This document shows positions 51,912 through 60,925 of a stretch of DNA of 64,000 nt, in pieces; position 1 is the first letter of the stretch; each line of letters opens with the position of its first letter. The notes under the pieces were generated by a model. That model saw only the letters and a program-made list of their open reading frames with translations. It was not told the DNA's origin and made no database searches. The stretch comes from Fusibacillus kribbianus (GTDB taxonomy: Bacteria > Bacillota > Clostridia > Lachnospirales > Lachnospiraceae). The DNA lies in contig NZ_JASGBQ010000002.1 in NCBI RefSeq assembly GCF_030053595.1, positions 1 to 64,000 on the forward strand, given 5' to 3'. The translations under genes and the position numbers were made by a program.

Positions 51912-54098
51912 TCACAGGGCCTCCTTTCCCGCTCCGGACAACTCCTCCGCCGAGAGCTGCGATTCTGCAATCTGCCTGTAAACCTCACAGGTTCTTAAAA
52001 GCTCCTCATGGGTTCCCATGCCTGCGATCCGCCCTTCATCCAGAACAATGATCTGCTCTGCATGGAGAATGGTGCTGACCCGTTGGGCTACGATCAGTCT
52101 GGTGCTGTCAGCCACATGTACATTGAGCGCCCTGCGGAGTGCAGAGTCCGTTTTGAAATCAAGGGCAGAAAAGCTGTCGTCAAACACATAGATCTTCGGC
52201 TTTTTCGCCACGGCACGGGCAATAGAGAGCCGCTGCTTCTGTCCGCCGGATACGTTGGCGCCGCCCTGTGCAATGTGGCTTTCGTATTTATCCGGCTTCT
52301 CCTCGACAAAATCTGCTGCCTGTGCGATAGAAGCCGCCTTCCTGATCTCCTCATCGGTGGCATCTCGTCTGCCGAACCGCAGATTGGAAGCAATGGTCCC
52401 GGAAAACAGGATCCCCTTCTGGGGGACAAAGCCGATCTGCTCCCGCAGTTCTTTTAAAGACAGATCCCGGATATCCACCCCATCCACCGTGATGGAGCCT
52501 TCGGTCACATCGTAAAGGCGGGGAAGCAGATTCACCAGCGTGGACTTTCCGCTTCCTGTACTTCCGATGAAAGCGGTAGTCTCCCCCGGTTTTGCAGTAA
52601 AGCTCAGATCATGGAGCACATCATTTTCCGCTCCCGGATACCGGAAAGAAACATGCTCGAAAGCCACAACCCCTTTGGCATCCTGCGGCAGACGGACAGG
52701 AGTTTTTTTCTCCGTGATGGAAACCTCTGTCGTCAGAACCTCGTCGATCCGTTTTGCCGCCACAGCTGCCCTTGGCAGCATGATGGAAACCATGGTGATC
52801 ATGAGGAATGCCATGACGATCTGCATGGTGTAGGTGATAAATGCCATCATATCGCCCACCTGGAGGTTTCCGTTATCGATCCCATGGGCTCCCGTCCATA
52901 TGATGAGAACGGTGATCCCGTTCATGATAAACATCATAGCCGGCATCATGAGTGCCATACATCGGTTGGTAAACAGCATGGTTTTTGTCAGATCCCGATT
53001 GGCCCCGTCAAACCGTTTCTCCTCGTATTTTTCCCGGCTGAAGGCCCGGATCACCGGAAGACCTGTCAGGATCTCCCTGGCCACCAGATTCAGCCGGTCC
53101 ACCAGCTTCTGCATTTTCTTGAATTTCGGCATGGCAACCACCATCAGGATCGCCACAAGACAGCTGACGGCCGCCACAGCCACTCCGATGATCCAGGCCA
53201 TGGAAACACCGGAACGGATGACTCTCACAAGACCTCCGATCCCGATGATGGGCGCATAGAACACCATTCGTAAAAGGAGCACGATCACCATCTGCACCTG
53301 CTGGATATCATTGGTGCTTCTGGTGATCAAAGAGGAGGTGGAAAACCGGTCCATTTCTCCTCCGGAAAAGGACATCACCTTCGCAAAGACCTGTCCTCTT
53401 AACCTCATACCCGTGGAAGCTGCCACCCGCGCGGCAATCAGGCATACCAGTATGCTGGCTGCCATGGCAAGAAGGGCAACACCCAGCATCTTGAGGCCGG
53501 AGGAAACCAGATATTTCGTCTGAAGGCTTCCGGTATCCAGCCCCACCGCCTCATATTCTGTCCTGACATAGGAGATTCCCATCTGACTGAGAATGGAATC
53601 GGAAAGTTCCTCCTGGACGGAAAGCTCCTGCTCCATGGCCAGAAGCGCTTCCGGCGGAAGGGCAGAAACATCGATTCCCTGTTTCTCCGTCATCATCACC
53701 AGTGCTTCCGGCTTTTCAAGCACTTCATCCAGCTCCTCAAGCGCCTTCCTGTCCAGATCCTTTCTGACCAAAAGAGACTCCGTCCGAAGCTGCGGATATT
53801 GTTTCACATAGCGTTCATACTCTTCTTCCGAAAGGTTCTCTTTTGATATCATTTCATAGGAGGCCTCCACGGTCTGTTTATCCCTGTCCTCCAAAAACAG
53901 ACAGATCTTCTCCATCTCTGTCTGTCTGATGACCTCCGGCGCCGCATGGCTGATTCCTCCCTGCTGAATCCCCACATCGACAATATCCGATGTGTACTGG
54001 GGAAGAGACAGATCACAGTAGGCCTGCAGTCCCAGCAGCATCAGAACAACCATGACCCAGCCTGCCGACTGTTTCAGGTACTTAAAAATCTTCGTCAT
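51912..54098 (-). CDS. ABC exporter subunit with degenerate site and large outer loop
   Basis: A 728-residue half-transporter. Between the first and second membrane helices, about residues 40-195, there is an unusually large acidic insertion rich in Glu, Leu and Lys that should lie outside the cell. The ATPase has Walker A GSTGSGKSTLVNLL, signature VSGGQKQRLS and Walker B IYVFDDSFSALD, where Asp replaces the catalytic Glu. This complements the canonical Glu of its partner, so the two are expected to work as a heterodimer. Drug or peptide export is the general family role. Confidence 0.92.
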   Translation of the reverse strand: MTKIFKYLKQSAGWVMVVLMLLGLQAYCDLSLPQYTSDIVDVGIQQGGISHAAPEVIRQTEMEKICLFLEDRDKQTVEASYEMISKENLSEEEYERYVKQYPQLRTESLLVRKDLDRKALEELDEVLEKPEALVMMTEKQGIDVSALPPEALLAMEQELSVQEELSDSILSQMGISYVRTEYEAVGLDTGSLQTKYLVSSGLKMLGVALLAMAASILVCLIAARVAASTGMRLRGQVFAKVMSFSGGEMDRFSTSSLITRSTNDIQQVQMVIVLLLRMVFYAPIIGIGGLVRVIRSGVSMAWIIGVAVAAVSCLVAILMVVAMPKFKKMQKLVDRLNLVAREILTGLPVIRAFSREKYEEKRFDGANRDLTKTMLFTNRCMALMMPAMMFIMNGITVLIIWTGAHGIDNGNLQVGDMMAFITYTMQIVMAFLMITMVSIMLPRAAVAAKRIDEVLTTEVSITEKKTPVRLPQDAKGVVAFEHVSFRYPGAENDVLHDLSFTAKPGETTAFIGSTGSGKSTLVNLLPRLYDVTEGSITVDGVDIRDLSLKELREQIGFVPQKGILFSGTIASNLRFGRRDATDEEIRKAASIAQAADFVEEKPDKYESHIAQGGANVSGGQKQRLSIARAVAKKPKIYVFDDSFSALDFKTDSALRRALNVHVADSTRLIVAQRVSTILHAEQIIVLDEGRIAGMGTHEELLRTCEVYRQIAESQLSAEELSGAGKEAL

Positions 54099-54231
54099 AG
54101 CTCCTGTTCTCCTTTTATGTCTCTCCTGTTGTCAGATAGTTTCTGACGATGCAACAATTAAAAAAACATTATAGTCTGATTCCAATGAAAGTCAATGGAA
54201 TTTATAGATTGTTTAGATTTGATTCCTGACA

Positions 54232-54267
54232 AAAAAAGCTCCGGCCTCCTCCCGTTTTTTGAGAAGA
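54232..54267 (-). terminator. Terminator of the NlpC/P60 gene
   Basis: On the minus strand CCGGTTTCTTCTC pairs with GGGAGGAGGCCGG, including G-U pairs, around an A-rich loop, followed by AGCTTTTTTT. Confidence 0.75.
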
Positions 54268-54279
54268 AACCGGAATTTT

Positions 54280-55110
54280 TCAGAAAATACTGCCCGCTGC
54301 AGTGATGGTGGACGCCAGATCCTCTCTGTAGTCTTCCGCCATGTGATTGAGGCTGTTTATTACCACACCGTCCTGACCTGTGCGCCCGGTGGAATGGATA
54401 TAGTTGAGACCGCCGATATAAAGAGCCATGTGCCCGGGAAAATACAGAAGATCTCCCGGCTTTACCCGGCAAACGGGAATCTCCTTTACCGGATATCCCT
54501 TTTTGATCTTCGCATCCCGGTTAATGGCAATTCCATGGAGCAGATACACCATGGAACAGAGGCCGGAGCAGTCAATGCCCCATGGGGTCTTTCCGCCCCA
54601 CCGGTAAGGCGTGTACAAATAGGTGAGTGCCGTCCTGACCAGGCTCTCCCGGAGCTTTTCCTCCTGTTCTGCCGGGCAATGGAGAGCGGCTGCCGGCCGA
54701 AGCTGCCCTTTCCGCATATAGGCCCCTCTTCCGTCAGAAAGCCTCACCTGATTCCAGCCCGCCTGTCCTTCCTGATCCGATGCCGCCACCAGGCTTCCCC
54801 TCGGCAGACTGAACAGATACGGATTTTTGTAGCCCGGCACCTCAAACACATCGGCAGAGGGTGAAACCACCACATATTTGGAAAGCTTCTGCCACCGTCT
54901 CACATTCCATTCATGGGCCTCCAGGCCTTCCGTCCGTACACAGCCACGATAACCGTAGGATGTCTCCACCGATGCCCAGCCTTTTATCGTTCTTTCCCGG
55001 ACGAGCACCTCCATTCCATACAGCACCTCGTCCACCGTCTCCGCTTCCTCTGACGGATATTCCTTAAGCTTCAACACCGGTACCTTTACAACTGCACTGT
55101 TATTCCACAT
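54280..55110 (-). CDS. SH3-NlpC/P60 peptidoglycan endopeptidase
   Basis: A 276-residue protein like the gamma-D-glutamyl-diamino-acid endopeptidases (YkfC type). Residues 5-62 and about 75-140 form SH3-like domains. The NlpC/P60 domain from 155 onwards has the triad Cys181 (WGIDCSGLC), His227 (FPGHMALYIG) and His239 (YIHSTG). No signal peptide is visible, so it may recycle cytosolic cell-wall peptides. Neighbours give no further clue. Confidence 0.9.
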   Translation of the reverse strand: MWNNSAVVKVPVLKLKEYPSEEAETVDEVLYGMEVLVRERTIKGWASVETSYGYRGCVRTEGLEAHEWNVRRWQKLSKYVVVSPSADVFEVPGYKNPYLFSLPRGSLVAASDQEGQAGWNQVRLSDGRGAYMRKGQLRPAAALHCPAEQEEKLRESLVRTALTYLYTPYRWGGKTPWGIDCSGLCSMVYLLHGIAINRDAKIKKGYPVKEIPVCRVKPGDLLYFPGHMALYIGGLNYIHSTGRTGQDGVVINSLNHMAEDYREDLASTITAAGSIF

Positions 55111-55180
55111 TTGCTATCCCTCCCTGGCATGTCCTTTTTCAGGTTAGGACATTCTATGCCACACGGGAAAGGGATATGTC

Positions 55181-55672
55181 TCAGGAAAGGGGCGGAAGCC
55201 TTTTTACGATTTCTGCTCCTGCAATACCGATGACGGTTCCGGCCACACATCCGGAAACCAGAAGGGCCGGAAGATAATAAAATAAGGCGGAGGTTTCCAG
55301 CATAAAGGCCGCCACCGCGATCTGCCCCAGATTATGAGCAGCGCCGCCCGCCACGCTGACTCCCACAATGGAGAACCGTTCCGTCCTTTTGAGAAGCACC
55401 ATAAGAAGAAGGCTCAGGGAGCAGCCTGCCAGACTGTAAAGCATCATAACCGGATTGTTGAAGGTCAGACCTACGAGAACCACACGGATCACAGAAACGA
55501 CAGCCGCGCTTTTCCCTCCTGTCCGGTAAAGAGCTGCCACCACCACCAGGTTCGCAAGCCCCAGCTTGATCCCCGGCACCGGAACCGGTACAACAATGAC
55601 GCTCTCGATATAACTGAAAATAAATGCAAGGGCAATCAAAAGCCCGTAGCGGGCCACCTTCCCTGTTTTCAT
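55181..55672 (-). CDS. Gx-transporter family membrane protein
   Basis: About 163 residues, from MKTGKVARYGL after GGAAGAAC. There are five or so membrane helices. The sequence VPVPGIKLGLANLVVVAALY marks the Gx transporter family, also annotated as heptaprenyl diphosphate synthase component I and distantly like ECF substrate binders. It lies 37 bp after the NusG-II gene and probably shares its transcript. The role in quinone or flavin handling is inferred from the neighbours. Confidence 0.85.
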   Translation of the reverse strand: MKTGKVARYGLLIALAFIFSYIESVIVVPVPVPGIKLGLANLVVVAALYRTGGKSAAVVSVIRVVLVGLTFNNPVMMLYSLAGCSLSLLLMVLLKRTERFSIVGVSVAGGAAHNLGQIAVAAFMLETSALFYYLPALLVSGCVAGTVIGIAGAEIVKRLPPLS

Positions 55673-55709
55673 GAAGTGTTCTTCCTTTCCCAGCATTTTT
55701 CCCGGACTG

Positions 55710-56072
55710 TCAGGATACTCCGTCAAGCTCATTCTCCTGACCGCCCTCAATGGTCACCGTCACCCGGTGGGGCAGGCAGATGATGCTCTCCCCCTGAAAG
55801 CGGATGGCCTTCTGATTGACGCACAGCTTATCAGGACAGTCGGCTTCAATGATCTTTGCCCTTCCTTCCTCAATGACCAGAAGATTGCTCCCCCAGGGAG
55901 AACTGATTTCCGTCTCCAGGGATTCTTCCAGAGAATACCTGGCTGTTTCTTCTCCATCCACAAAAACCACCGCCTCAGCCCCCTCCGTTCTGACTGAACG
56001 GAAATACAGCCAGATGGCGGCCGCCGTGATCAGTATTCCTGCTATCAGCAAAAGATCCCATTTTTTTCTCAT
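55710..56072 (-). CDS. NusG domain II protein, membrane anchored
   Basis: A 120-residue protein with one N-terminal membrane helix (residues 7-24) and a beta-rich outer domain containing WGSNLLVIEEGRAKIIEADCPDKLCV and GESIICLPHRVTVTI, the pattern of stand-alone NusG domain II proteins. Cys83 and Cys88 (the CPDKLC pair) and a third Cys suggest redox or metal chemistry outside the membrane. Related pairs occur in Rnf-linked and flavin-based extracellular electron transfer loci. It is divergent from apbE. Confidence 0.85.
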   Translation of the reverse strand: MRKKWDLLLIAGILITAAAIWLYFRSVRTEGAEAVVFVDGEETARYSLEESLETEISSPWGSNLLVIEEGRAKIIEADCPDKLCVNQKAIRFQGESIICLPHRVTVTIEGGQENELDGVS

Positions 56073-56098
56073 AATGCACTCACAAGTTTCCTGTCTGT

Positions 56099-56127
56099 TT
56101 ACTTTTATCTGTTTCCTATGCTATACT
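56099..56127 (+). promoter_or_regulatory. Promoter of apbE
   Basis: TTACTT, 17 bp, TATACT, with an extended -10 TGC just before it. Two tandem repeats follow at once. Confidence 0.6.
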
Positions 56128-56178
56128 GGATATGCTTTTTACATAAACCTGACCGGATATGCTTTTTACATAAACCTG
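56128..56178. repeat. Two 24-bp tandem repeats at the apbE transcript start
   Basis: A 24-bp sequence beginning GGATATGCTTTTTACATAAA occurs at 56128-56151 and 56155-56178, a 27-bp period. The first copy starts right after the -10 box and the second ends before the apbE ribosome site. Confidence 0.85.
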
Positions 56179-56200
56179 TTTGAAAACGGAGGCTTCGATC

Positions 56201-57226
56201 ATGTTTCACAGTTGTGTGCTCAAAAAAAACCTTCTTCGGCCTGTCTGCGCCCTTCTCGCTCTGCTTCTTGTCACGGGAGGCCTGACCGGCTGCGGAAACT
56301 CTTCCCAAAAACAGGTCCGCAAAACTTCCTTTTTTCTGAACACAGTGATTACCATTACCCTGTACGGTACCGAAGAGGAAACGCTCATCGACCGCTGCTT
56401 CGAGCTTTGCCGAGATTACGAGGCTCTTTTAAGCCGCACCCTTGACGGAAGCGAAATCTATAATCTCAACAGCCGGCTCACGGACACCGTATCCGATGAA
56501 ACAGCTGCTCTCATTCAGGCCGGACTTTCCTACAGCCGTCTTTCCAACGGAGCCTTCGATATCACCATCGGTTCCTGCTCCTCCCTCTGGGATTTTTCTG
56601 CTGAAGCCCCCGTTCTTCCGGATAAGGCCGCTCTTTCCGAAGCCCTCACCCATGTGGGCTATGAAAAGGTTTCCGTAAACGGAAACTCGGTCACCTTCTC
56701 CGATGACCGCACCCTTCTTGATCTGGGAGCCATCGCCAAGGGCTATATTGCTGACTGTCTGAAGGAATTTCTTTTGGAAAACGGCGTCAGATCCGCCACC
56801 ATTGACCTGGGCGGAAATATTCTCTGTGTAGGGGAAAAACCGGACGGAAGCGATTTTAAAATCGGAATCCAGAAGCCTTTTGATGAACAGGGAACTCCTG
56901 TCATCGCCGTTTCCCTGTCCGACTGGTCGGTGGTGACCTCTGGCATCTACGAGCGGTATTTTGAAGAAGACGGAACGCTCTATCACCATATTCTTGACCC
57001 GTCCACCGGATACCCCTGCGACAACGGCCTTCTGTCCGTCACGATCCTGAGTGAGCACTCTCTGGACGGAGACGCTCTGAGCACTGCCTGCTTTTCCCTG
57101 GGTCTTTCGGACGGTATGGCTCTCATCGACAGTCTGGAGAATATTTATGCCGTTTTCATCACAGACGATTACGAGCTCCACTATTCTGCCGGATTAAAAG
57201 ATACCTTTTCCATTACCGAATACTGA
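56201..57226 (+). CDS. apbE: FAD:protein FMN transferase (ApbE), lipoprotein
   Basis: ApbE attaches FMN to threonines of extracytoplasmic flavoproteins, for example RnfG/NqrC or FMN-binding-domain proteins. It is 341 residues from the ATG at 56201 (ACGGAGG site). The signal peptide ends in the lipobox LTGC with Cys31. Family motifs are NTVITITLYG, RDYEALLSRTLDGSEIYNLN, LDLGAIAKGYIAD, ATIDLGGNILCVG and HHILDPSTGYP. No flavoprotein target is in the window; the divergent NusG-II and Gx genes are likely functional neighbours. Confidence 0.95.
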   Translation: MFHSCVLKKNLLRPVCALLALLLVTGGLTGCGNSSQKQVRKTSFFLNTVITITLYGTEEETLIDRCFELCRDYEALLSRTLDGSEIYNLNSRLTDTVSDETAALIQAGLSYSRLSNGAFDITIGSCSSLWDFSAEAPVLPDKAALSEALTHVGYEKVSVNGNSVTFSDDRTLLDLGAIAKGYIADCLKEFLLENGVRSATIDLGGNILCVGEKPDGSDFKIGIQKPFDEQGTPVIAVSLSDWSVVTSGIYERYFEEDGTLYHHILDPSTGYPCDNGLLSVTILSEHSLDGDALSTACFSLGLSDGMALIDSLENIYAVFITDDYELHYSAGLKDTFSITEY

Positions 57227-57307
57227 AATTCTTTCCCCGGCCATCTGTATTTTGCAGTTAAGAAATGAAGGGAGTGTTGCTCCCTAGATTACATGAATTG
57301 TACAGGT

Positions 57308-57374
57308 GCAGACAGAGACGAGGGATGCTGCAAACGTAGATTAATAATCTATGTTTGCAGCACCCTCGTCTGCC
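57308..57374. repeat. Long inverted repeat between apbE and metY
   Basis: GAGGGATGCTGCAAACGTAG and its near-complement end in an AATA loop, giving a stem of about 25 bp with two mismatches and a 6-nt bulge. It lies between two convergent genes, so bidirectional termination is plausible, though neither side has a strong U tract. The 57227-57307 stretch also holds a short GGGAG/CTCCC hairpin at about 57271-57285. Confidence 0.6.
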
Positions 57375-57390
57375 GTTTCCGGCTTCTATT

Positions 57391-58677
57391 TTATTTTACG
57401 GTTTCCAGAGCCTGCTCGATATCGGCAATGATATCTTCCACATTCTCAATACCCACAGAGAAGCGGATCAGATCCGGCTTTACTCCTGCTTCGATGAGCT
57501 GTTCATCAGAAAGCTGACGATGGGTATGGCTGGCCGGATGAAGCACCGAAGTTCTGGCATCGGCCACATGAGTCACAATGCAGGCAAGCCTGAGATTATC
57601 CATGAATTTGATGGAAAGATCTCTGCCGCCCTTCAGGCCGAAGGCGATCACGCCGCAGGTTCCGTTCGGCATGTATTTCTTTGCTCTCTCATAATAGGGG
57701 CTGCTCTTAAGGCCGGGGTAATTGACCCATGCCACCTGATCGTTTGCCTCCAGATACTCTGCCACCTTCTGGGCATTCTCACAGTGACGGGGCACCCGAA
57801 GATGAAGGGTCTCCAGTCCCACATTGAGAAGGAAGGCATTCTGAGGAGACTGGATCGCACCGAGATCTCTCATTAACTGAGCGGTCGCCTTGGTAATATA
57901 TGCTTTCTTTCCGAAAGCCTCCGCATAAACCAGACCGTGATAGGATTCATCGGGAGTGGTCAGGCCGGGGAATTTTTCTTTGTGAGCCATCCAGTCAAAA
58001 TTGCCGCTGTCCACAATGCAGCCGCCTACAGACATGGCATGACCATCCATATATTTTGTCGTAGAATGGGTCACAATGTCCGCACCGAACTCAAAGGGAC
58101 GGCAGTTGATGGGAGTGGCAAAGGTATTGTCCACGATCAGAGGCACGCCATGGTCATGGGCTGCCTTCGCAAACTTTTCAATATCCAGTACCACAAGTGA
58201 CGGATTGGAAATGGTCTCACCAAACACAGCCTTGGTGTTGGGACGGAATTCCTTCTCCAGATCCTCCGGGGAAATCTCCGGATCCACCAGAGTAAAATCG
58301 ATCCCCAGTTTTTTTAGAGTCACGGTAAAGAGATTGGAGGAGCCTCCGTAAATGGTCGCCGAGCTGATCACGTGATCCCCGGCAGATGCAATATTAAAGA
58401 TGGAATAAAAGGTTGCAGCCTGACCGGAAGCAGTCAGCATGGCAGCCACACCGCCCTCCAGCTCGCAGATCTTCTGTGCCACCGCGTCGTTGGTGGGATT
58501 CTGAAGTCTGGTATAGAAATAGCCTTCATCCTCCAGGTCGAAAAGCCGTGCCATCTGCTCGCTGGTGTCATATTTGAAGGTGGTACTCTGATAAACAGGC
58601 AGTACCCTGGGCTCGCCCTTTTTCGGTTTCCAGCCGCTCTGGATGCAGATCGTTTCCGGTCTGTATTTCTGATTCAT
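57391..58677 (-). CDS. metY: O-acetylhomoserine sulfhydrylase
   Basis: A PLP enzyme of 428 residues that makes homocysteine from O-acetylhomoserine and sulfide. The start ETICIQSGWKPKKGEPRVLP and LYxxTRLQNPTNDAVAQKICEL match the family; the PLP lysine is in THSTTKYMDGHAMSVGG; HPASHTHRQLSDEQLIEAG follows. GGAGGAAACTATT precedes the ATG. It starts 28 bp after the alcohol dehydrogenase stop and may be co-transcribed with it. No methionine riboswitch is seen in that short gap. Confidence 0.95.
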   Translation of the reverse strand: MNQKYRPETICIQSGWKPKKGEPRVLPVYQSTTFKYDTSEQMARLFDLEDEGYFYTRLQNPTNDAVAQKICELEGGVAAMLTASGQAATFYSIFNIASAGDHVISSATIYGGSSNLFTVTLKKLGIDFTLVDPEISPEDLEKEFRPNTKAVFGETISNPSLVVLDIEKFAKAAHDHGVPLIVDNTFATPINCRPFEFGADIVTHSTTKYMDGHAMSVGGCIVDSGNFDWMAHKEKFPGLTTPDESYHGLVYAEAFGKKAYITKATAQLMRDLGAIQSPQNAFLLNVGLETLHLRVPRHCENAQKVAEYLEANDQVAWVNYPGLKSSPYYERAKKYMPNGTCGVIAFGLKGGRDLSIKFMDNLRLACIVTHVADARTSVLHPASHTHRQLSDEQLIEAGVKPDLIRFSVGIENVEDIIADIEQALETVK

Positions 58678-58705
58678 AATAGTTTCCTCCTCTGATCGTT
58701 ATTCT

Positions 58706-59875
58706 TTACAGACACGCCCGGTAAATGTTGACCACATCCTCCACATGGAGAGGTACATAAGCCTGGGTATCCAGATTTGCATAGGGAACTGCCGCTTCAG
58801 CCATGGCCTGGAAATTGGAATCATCAATTCCCAGCTCCGAAAGGTGGGACGGAAGGCCGCAGTCCATGAAAAAATGCTCCGTCGCATCAATTCCCATATT
58901 CGCCAGCGCAAATTTATCCGTTTCTCTGGGGAAGCCCCAGACATTGATGGCATAGTCCACAAATTTATCCACGGTCTCCTCCGAAAGGATGTAACGCATC
59001 CAGGCCGGAGTCACAATGGCAAGGGAAATCCCGTGGGTTATGTCATAATAGGCTCCCAGCTGATGCCCCATGGCATGACAGGACCATTTTCCCGCCTTGC
59101 CGCAGCCGCACAGACCGTTTAAGGCCATGCTGGCGGCCCACATGATATTGGCCCTGGCCGAATAATTCTCCGGCTCTGTGAGTGCAACCGGCCCCCATTT
59201 GATACAGGTCTTTAAAATTCCCTCAGAAAATTTATCCTGCACGTAAGCGTCTTCTGTTTTCTTAAAATATCCCTCAAAAATATGGGACATGATATCTGCC
59301 ACTCCCGCTGCCGTCTGAATGGCAGGCAGAGTATACAGATAGGTAGGATCCAGCACCGATGCCTTCGGATACAGATAGCCGCTGTGGACCCCCTGCTTTT
59401 CCTTTGTCTCCGGATTGGTGATCACTGCTGTCGGATTCATCTCCGAGCCGGTGGCCGACATGGTCAGCACCGTAAACACCGGAAGTGCATCCGTGATCTT
59501 TGACGGATCCTTCACAAGCTCCCAGGGATCGCCTTCATAGCAGGCGCCTGCCGCAATGACCTTTGCACAGTCCACAGAGCTTCCTCCGCCCACAGCCAGA
59601 ACCATGTCCACATGATTCTCCCAGGCCAGAGCCACACCGCAGCGGACTGCGTCGATTCTCGGATTGGGCGTCACACCGGAAAGCTCGGAGAGAACAAACC
59701 CGGCCTCCGTAAGGACACTTTGCACCGTATCGTAAATTCCGTTTATCTTGATGCTTCCGCCGCCGTATACAAGAAGCACCCGGGTTCCATAGGGCTTCAT
59801 CTGTTCCGGAAGAGCTGTCACCTTCCCCTTGCCAAACAGCATCCTTGTAGGCGCATAAAAATCAAAATTTTCCAT
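58706..59875 (-). CDS. Iron-containing alcohol dehydrogenase (butanol dehydrogenase-like)
   Basis: A 389-residue group III alcohol dehydrogenase of the YqhD/BdhA type reducing aldehydes with NAD(P)H. The nucleotide site has LAVGGGSSVDCAKVIAAGA; metal ligands fall in VADIMSHIFEGYF and CHAMGHQLGAYYDITHG. A second paralogue lies 1 kb upstream in the same orientation. Substrate preference cannot be assigned. Confidence 0.92.
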   Translation of the reverse strand: MENFDFYAPTRMLFGKGKVTALPEQMKPYGTRVLLVYGGGSIKINGIYDTVQSVLTEAGFVLSELSGVTPNPRIDAVRCGVALAWENHVDMVLAVGGGSSVDCAKVIAAGACYEGDPWELVKDPSKITDALPVFTVLTMSATGSEMNPTAVITNPETKEKQGVHSGYLYPKASVLDPTYLYTLPAIQTAAGVADIMSHIFEGYFKKTEDAYVQDKFSEGILKTCIKWGPVALTEPENYSARANIMWAASMALNGLCGCGKAGKWSCHAMGHQLGAYYDITHGISLAIVTPAWMRYILSEETVDKFVDYAINVWGFPRETDKFALANMGIDATEHFFMDCGLPSHLSELGIDDSNFQAMAEAAVPYANLDTQAYVPLHVEDVVNIYRACL

Positions 59876-59896
59876 TCTATTCCCCCATACATGAAT

Positions 59897-60904
59897 CTAT
59901 TGATATTTGTCGTACTCCGCAAGACAGGTCATTGTCCCGTAGCAGTAATCGTCCACAGACAGATAGAGTTCGCTTTTCCCCCATTCTCCAAAGAGATAAC
60001 TCTCTCCGGAAGCTTCCTCCATCCATGCTTCTGTTTCTGTCCAGACCTCGTTTCTGTCTCTGTCCGGCTCCAGCGCGCAGGCCGCCAGCAATAGAGCCTG
60101 GCTGAAGCTTTCCTGTTCGTCCGCTCCGATCCGGATCTCCATGACCTCACCTGTGACCGTATCACACAGGATATCATAATAGACTCCATTGTCACAGGTC
60201 ACCTCTGCCGTCTTCTCATAATAACTCCAGATCGTGTTTCCATAGGTGTATATCTGGTTTCTGCTTTCCTCCCAGATCACCTCACACTCCGCCTGGGACC
60301 AGAAATCCCCCGCATAGCCGGCGAGCCGGTACACATATTCCACGCCGTCCATCTCATAATGACAATAACCGTTGCAGGGCTCTCCGAGAGCAAGAACCTC
60401 CTCCTCCGTCAGTTCCTGCACCTCGTTTTCCTGAAGCTCCGTCTCCAGGGCAGCTACGGTTTCCTCCCGGGCTTCGTAGGAGCTTCTGAAGAACTTCCAT
60501 ATAGCATCCCAAATACCGACCACAGCGGATATGACGATGACAAAAACAACTATATAAATAAGGATTCCTGCCCCTGCCCGTCTTGCAGGGACCGCGGAAG
60601 TTTTTTTCTTTCTCTCAGACGGCTCATAAGAGGCCCCTGAAGAGCTTCCCCGGGATGTATTTCGCGGCGCCTTGTGGGGATCCTTATTGGGAACCCCGTA
60701 TACGTGAGAATGACTGCTTCCGCAGGTGTCCGCCGTCTGTGTTCCGCCTGTTCTCTCAAACACTGCCGTATCCGGATCGGTTTCATTGGGGAGATATCCT
60801 CCCCCATAGATGACAGGTTCCTTCCGAAACCGATGACATTCCGGACAATAATGCTTTCCGGACAGTTCATGCTCACATACCGGACATAAATATCGTTTTT
60901 TCAT
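59897..60904 (-). CDS. Zinc-ribbon membrane protein of unknown function
   Basis: A 335-residue protein. The N-terminus is a zinc ribbon with Cys7, Cys10, Cys20 and Cys23. A low-complexity Ser/Gly/Lys linker follows, then one membrane helix at about 110-130 (ILIYIVVFVIVISAVVG). The outer part begins with an acidic helix (EETVAALETELQENEVQELTEE) and continues as a mixed domain rich in Tyr, Glu and Trp. I do not recognise that domain. It lies 21 bp from each flanking alcohol dehydrogenase, so it may be transcribed with them, but no functional link is clear. Confidence 0.75.
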   Translation of the reverse strand: MKKRYLCPVCEHELSGKHYCPECHRFRKEPVIYGGGYLPNETDPDTAVFERTGGTQTADTCGSSHSHVYGVPNKDPHKAPRNTSRGSSSGASYEPSERKKKTSAVPARRAGAGILIYIVVFVIVISAVVGIWDAIWKFFRSSYEAREETVAALETELQENEVQELTEEEVLALGEPCNGYCHYEMDGVEYVYRLAGYAGDFWSQAECEVIWEESRNQIYTYGNTIWSYYEKTAEVTCDNGVYYDILCDTVTGEVMEIRIGADEQESFSQALLLAACALEPDRDRNEVWTETEAWMEEASGESYLFGEWGKSELYLSVDDYCYGTMTCLAEYDKYQ

Positions 60905-60925
60905 CCCTTATCTCCATCGTTGTAC

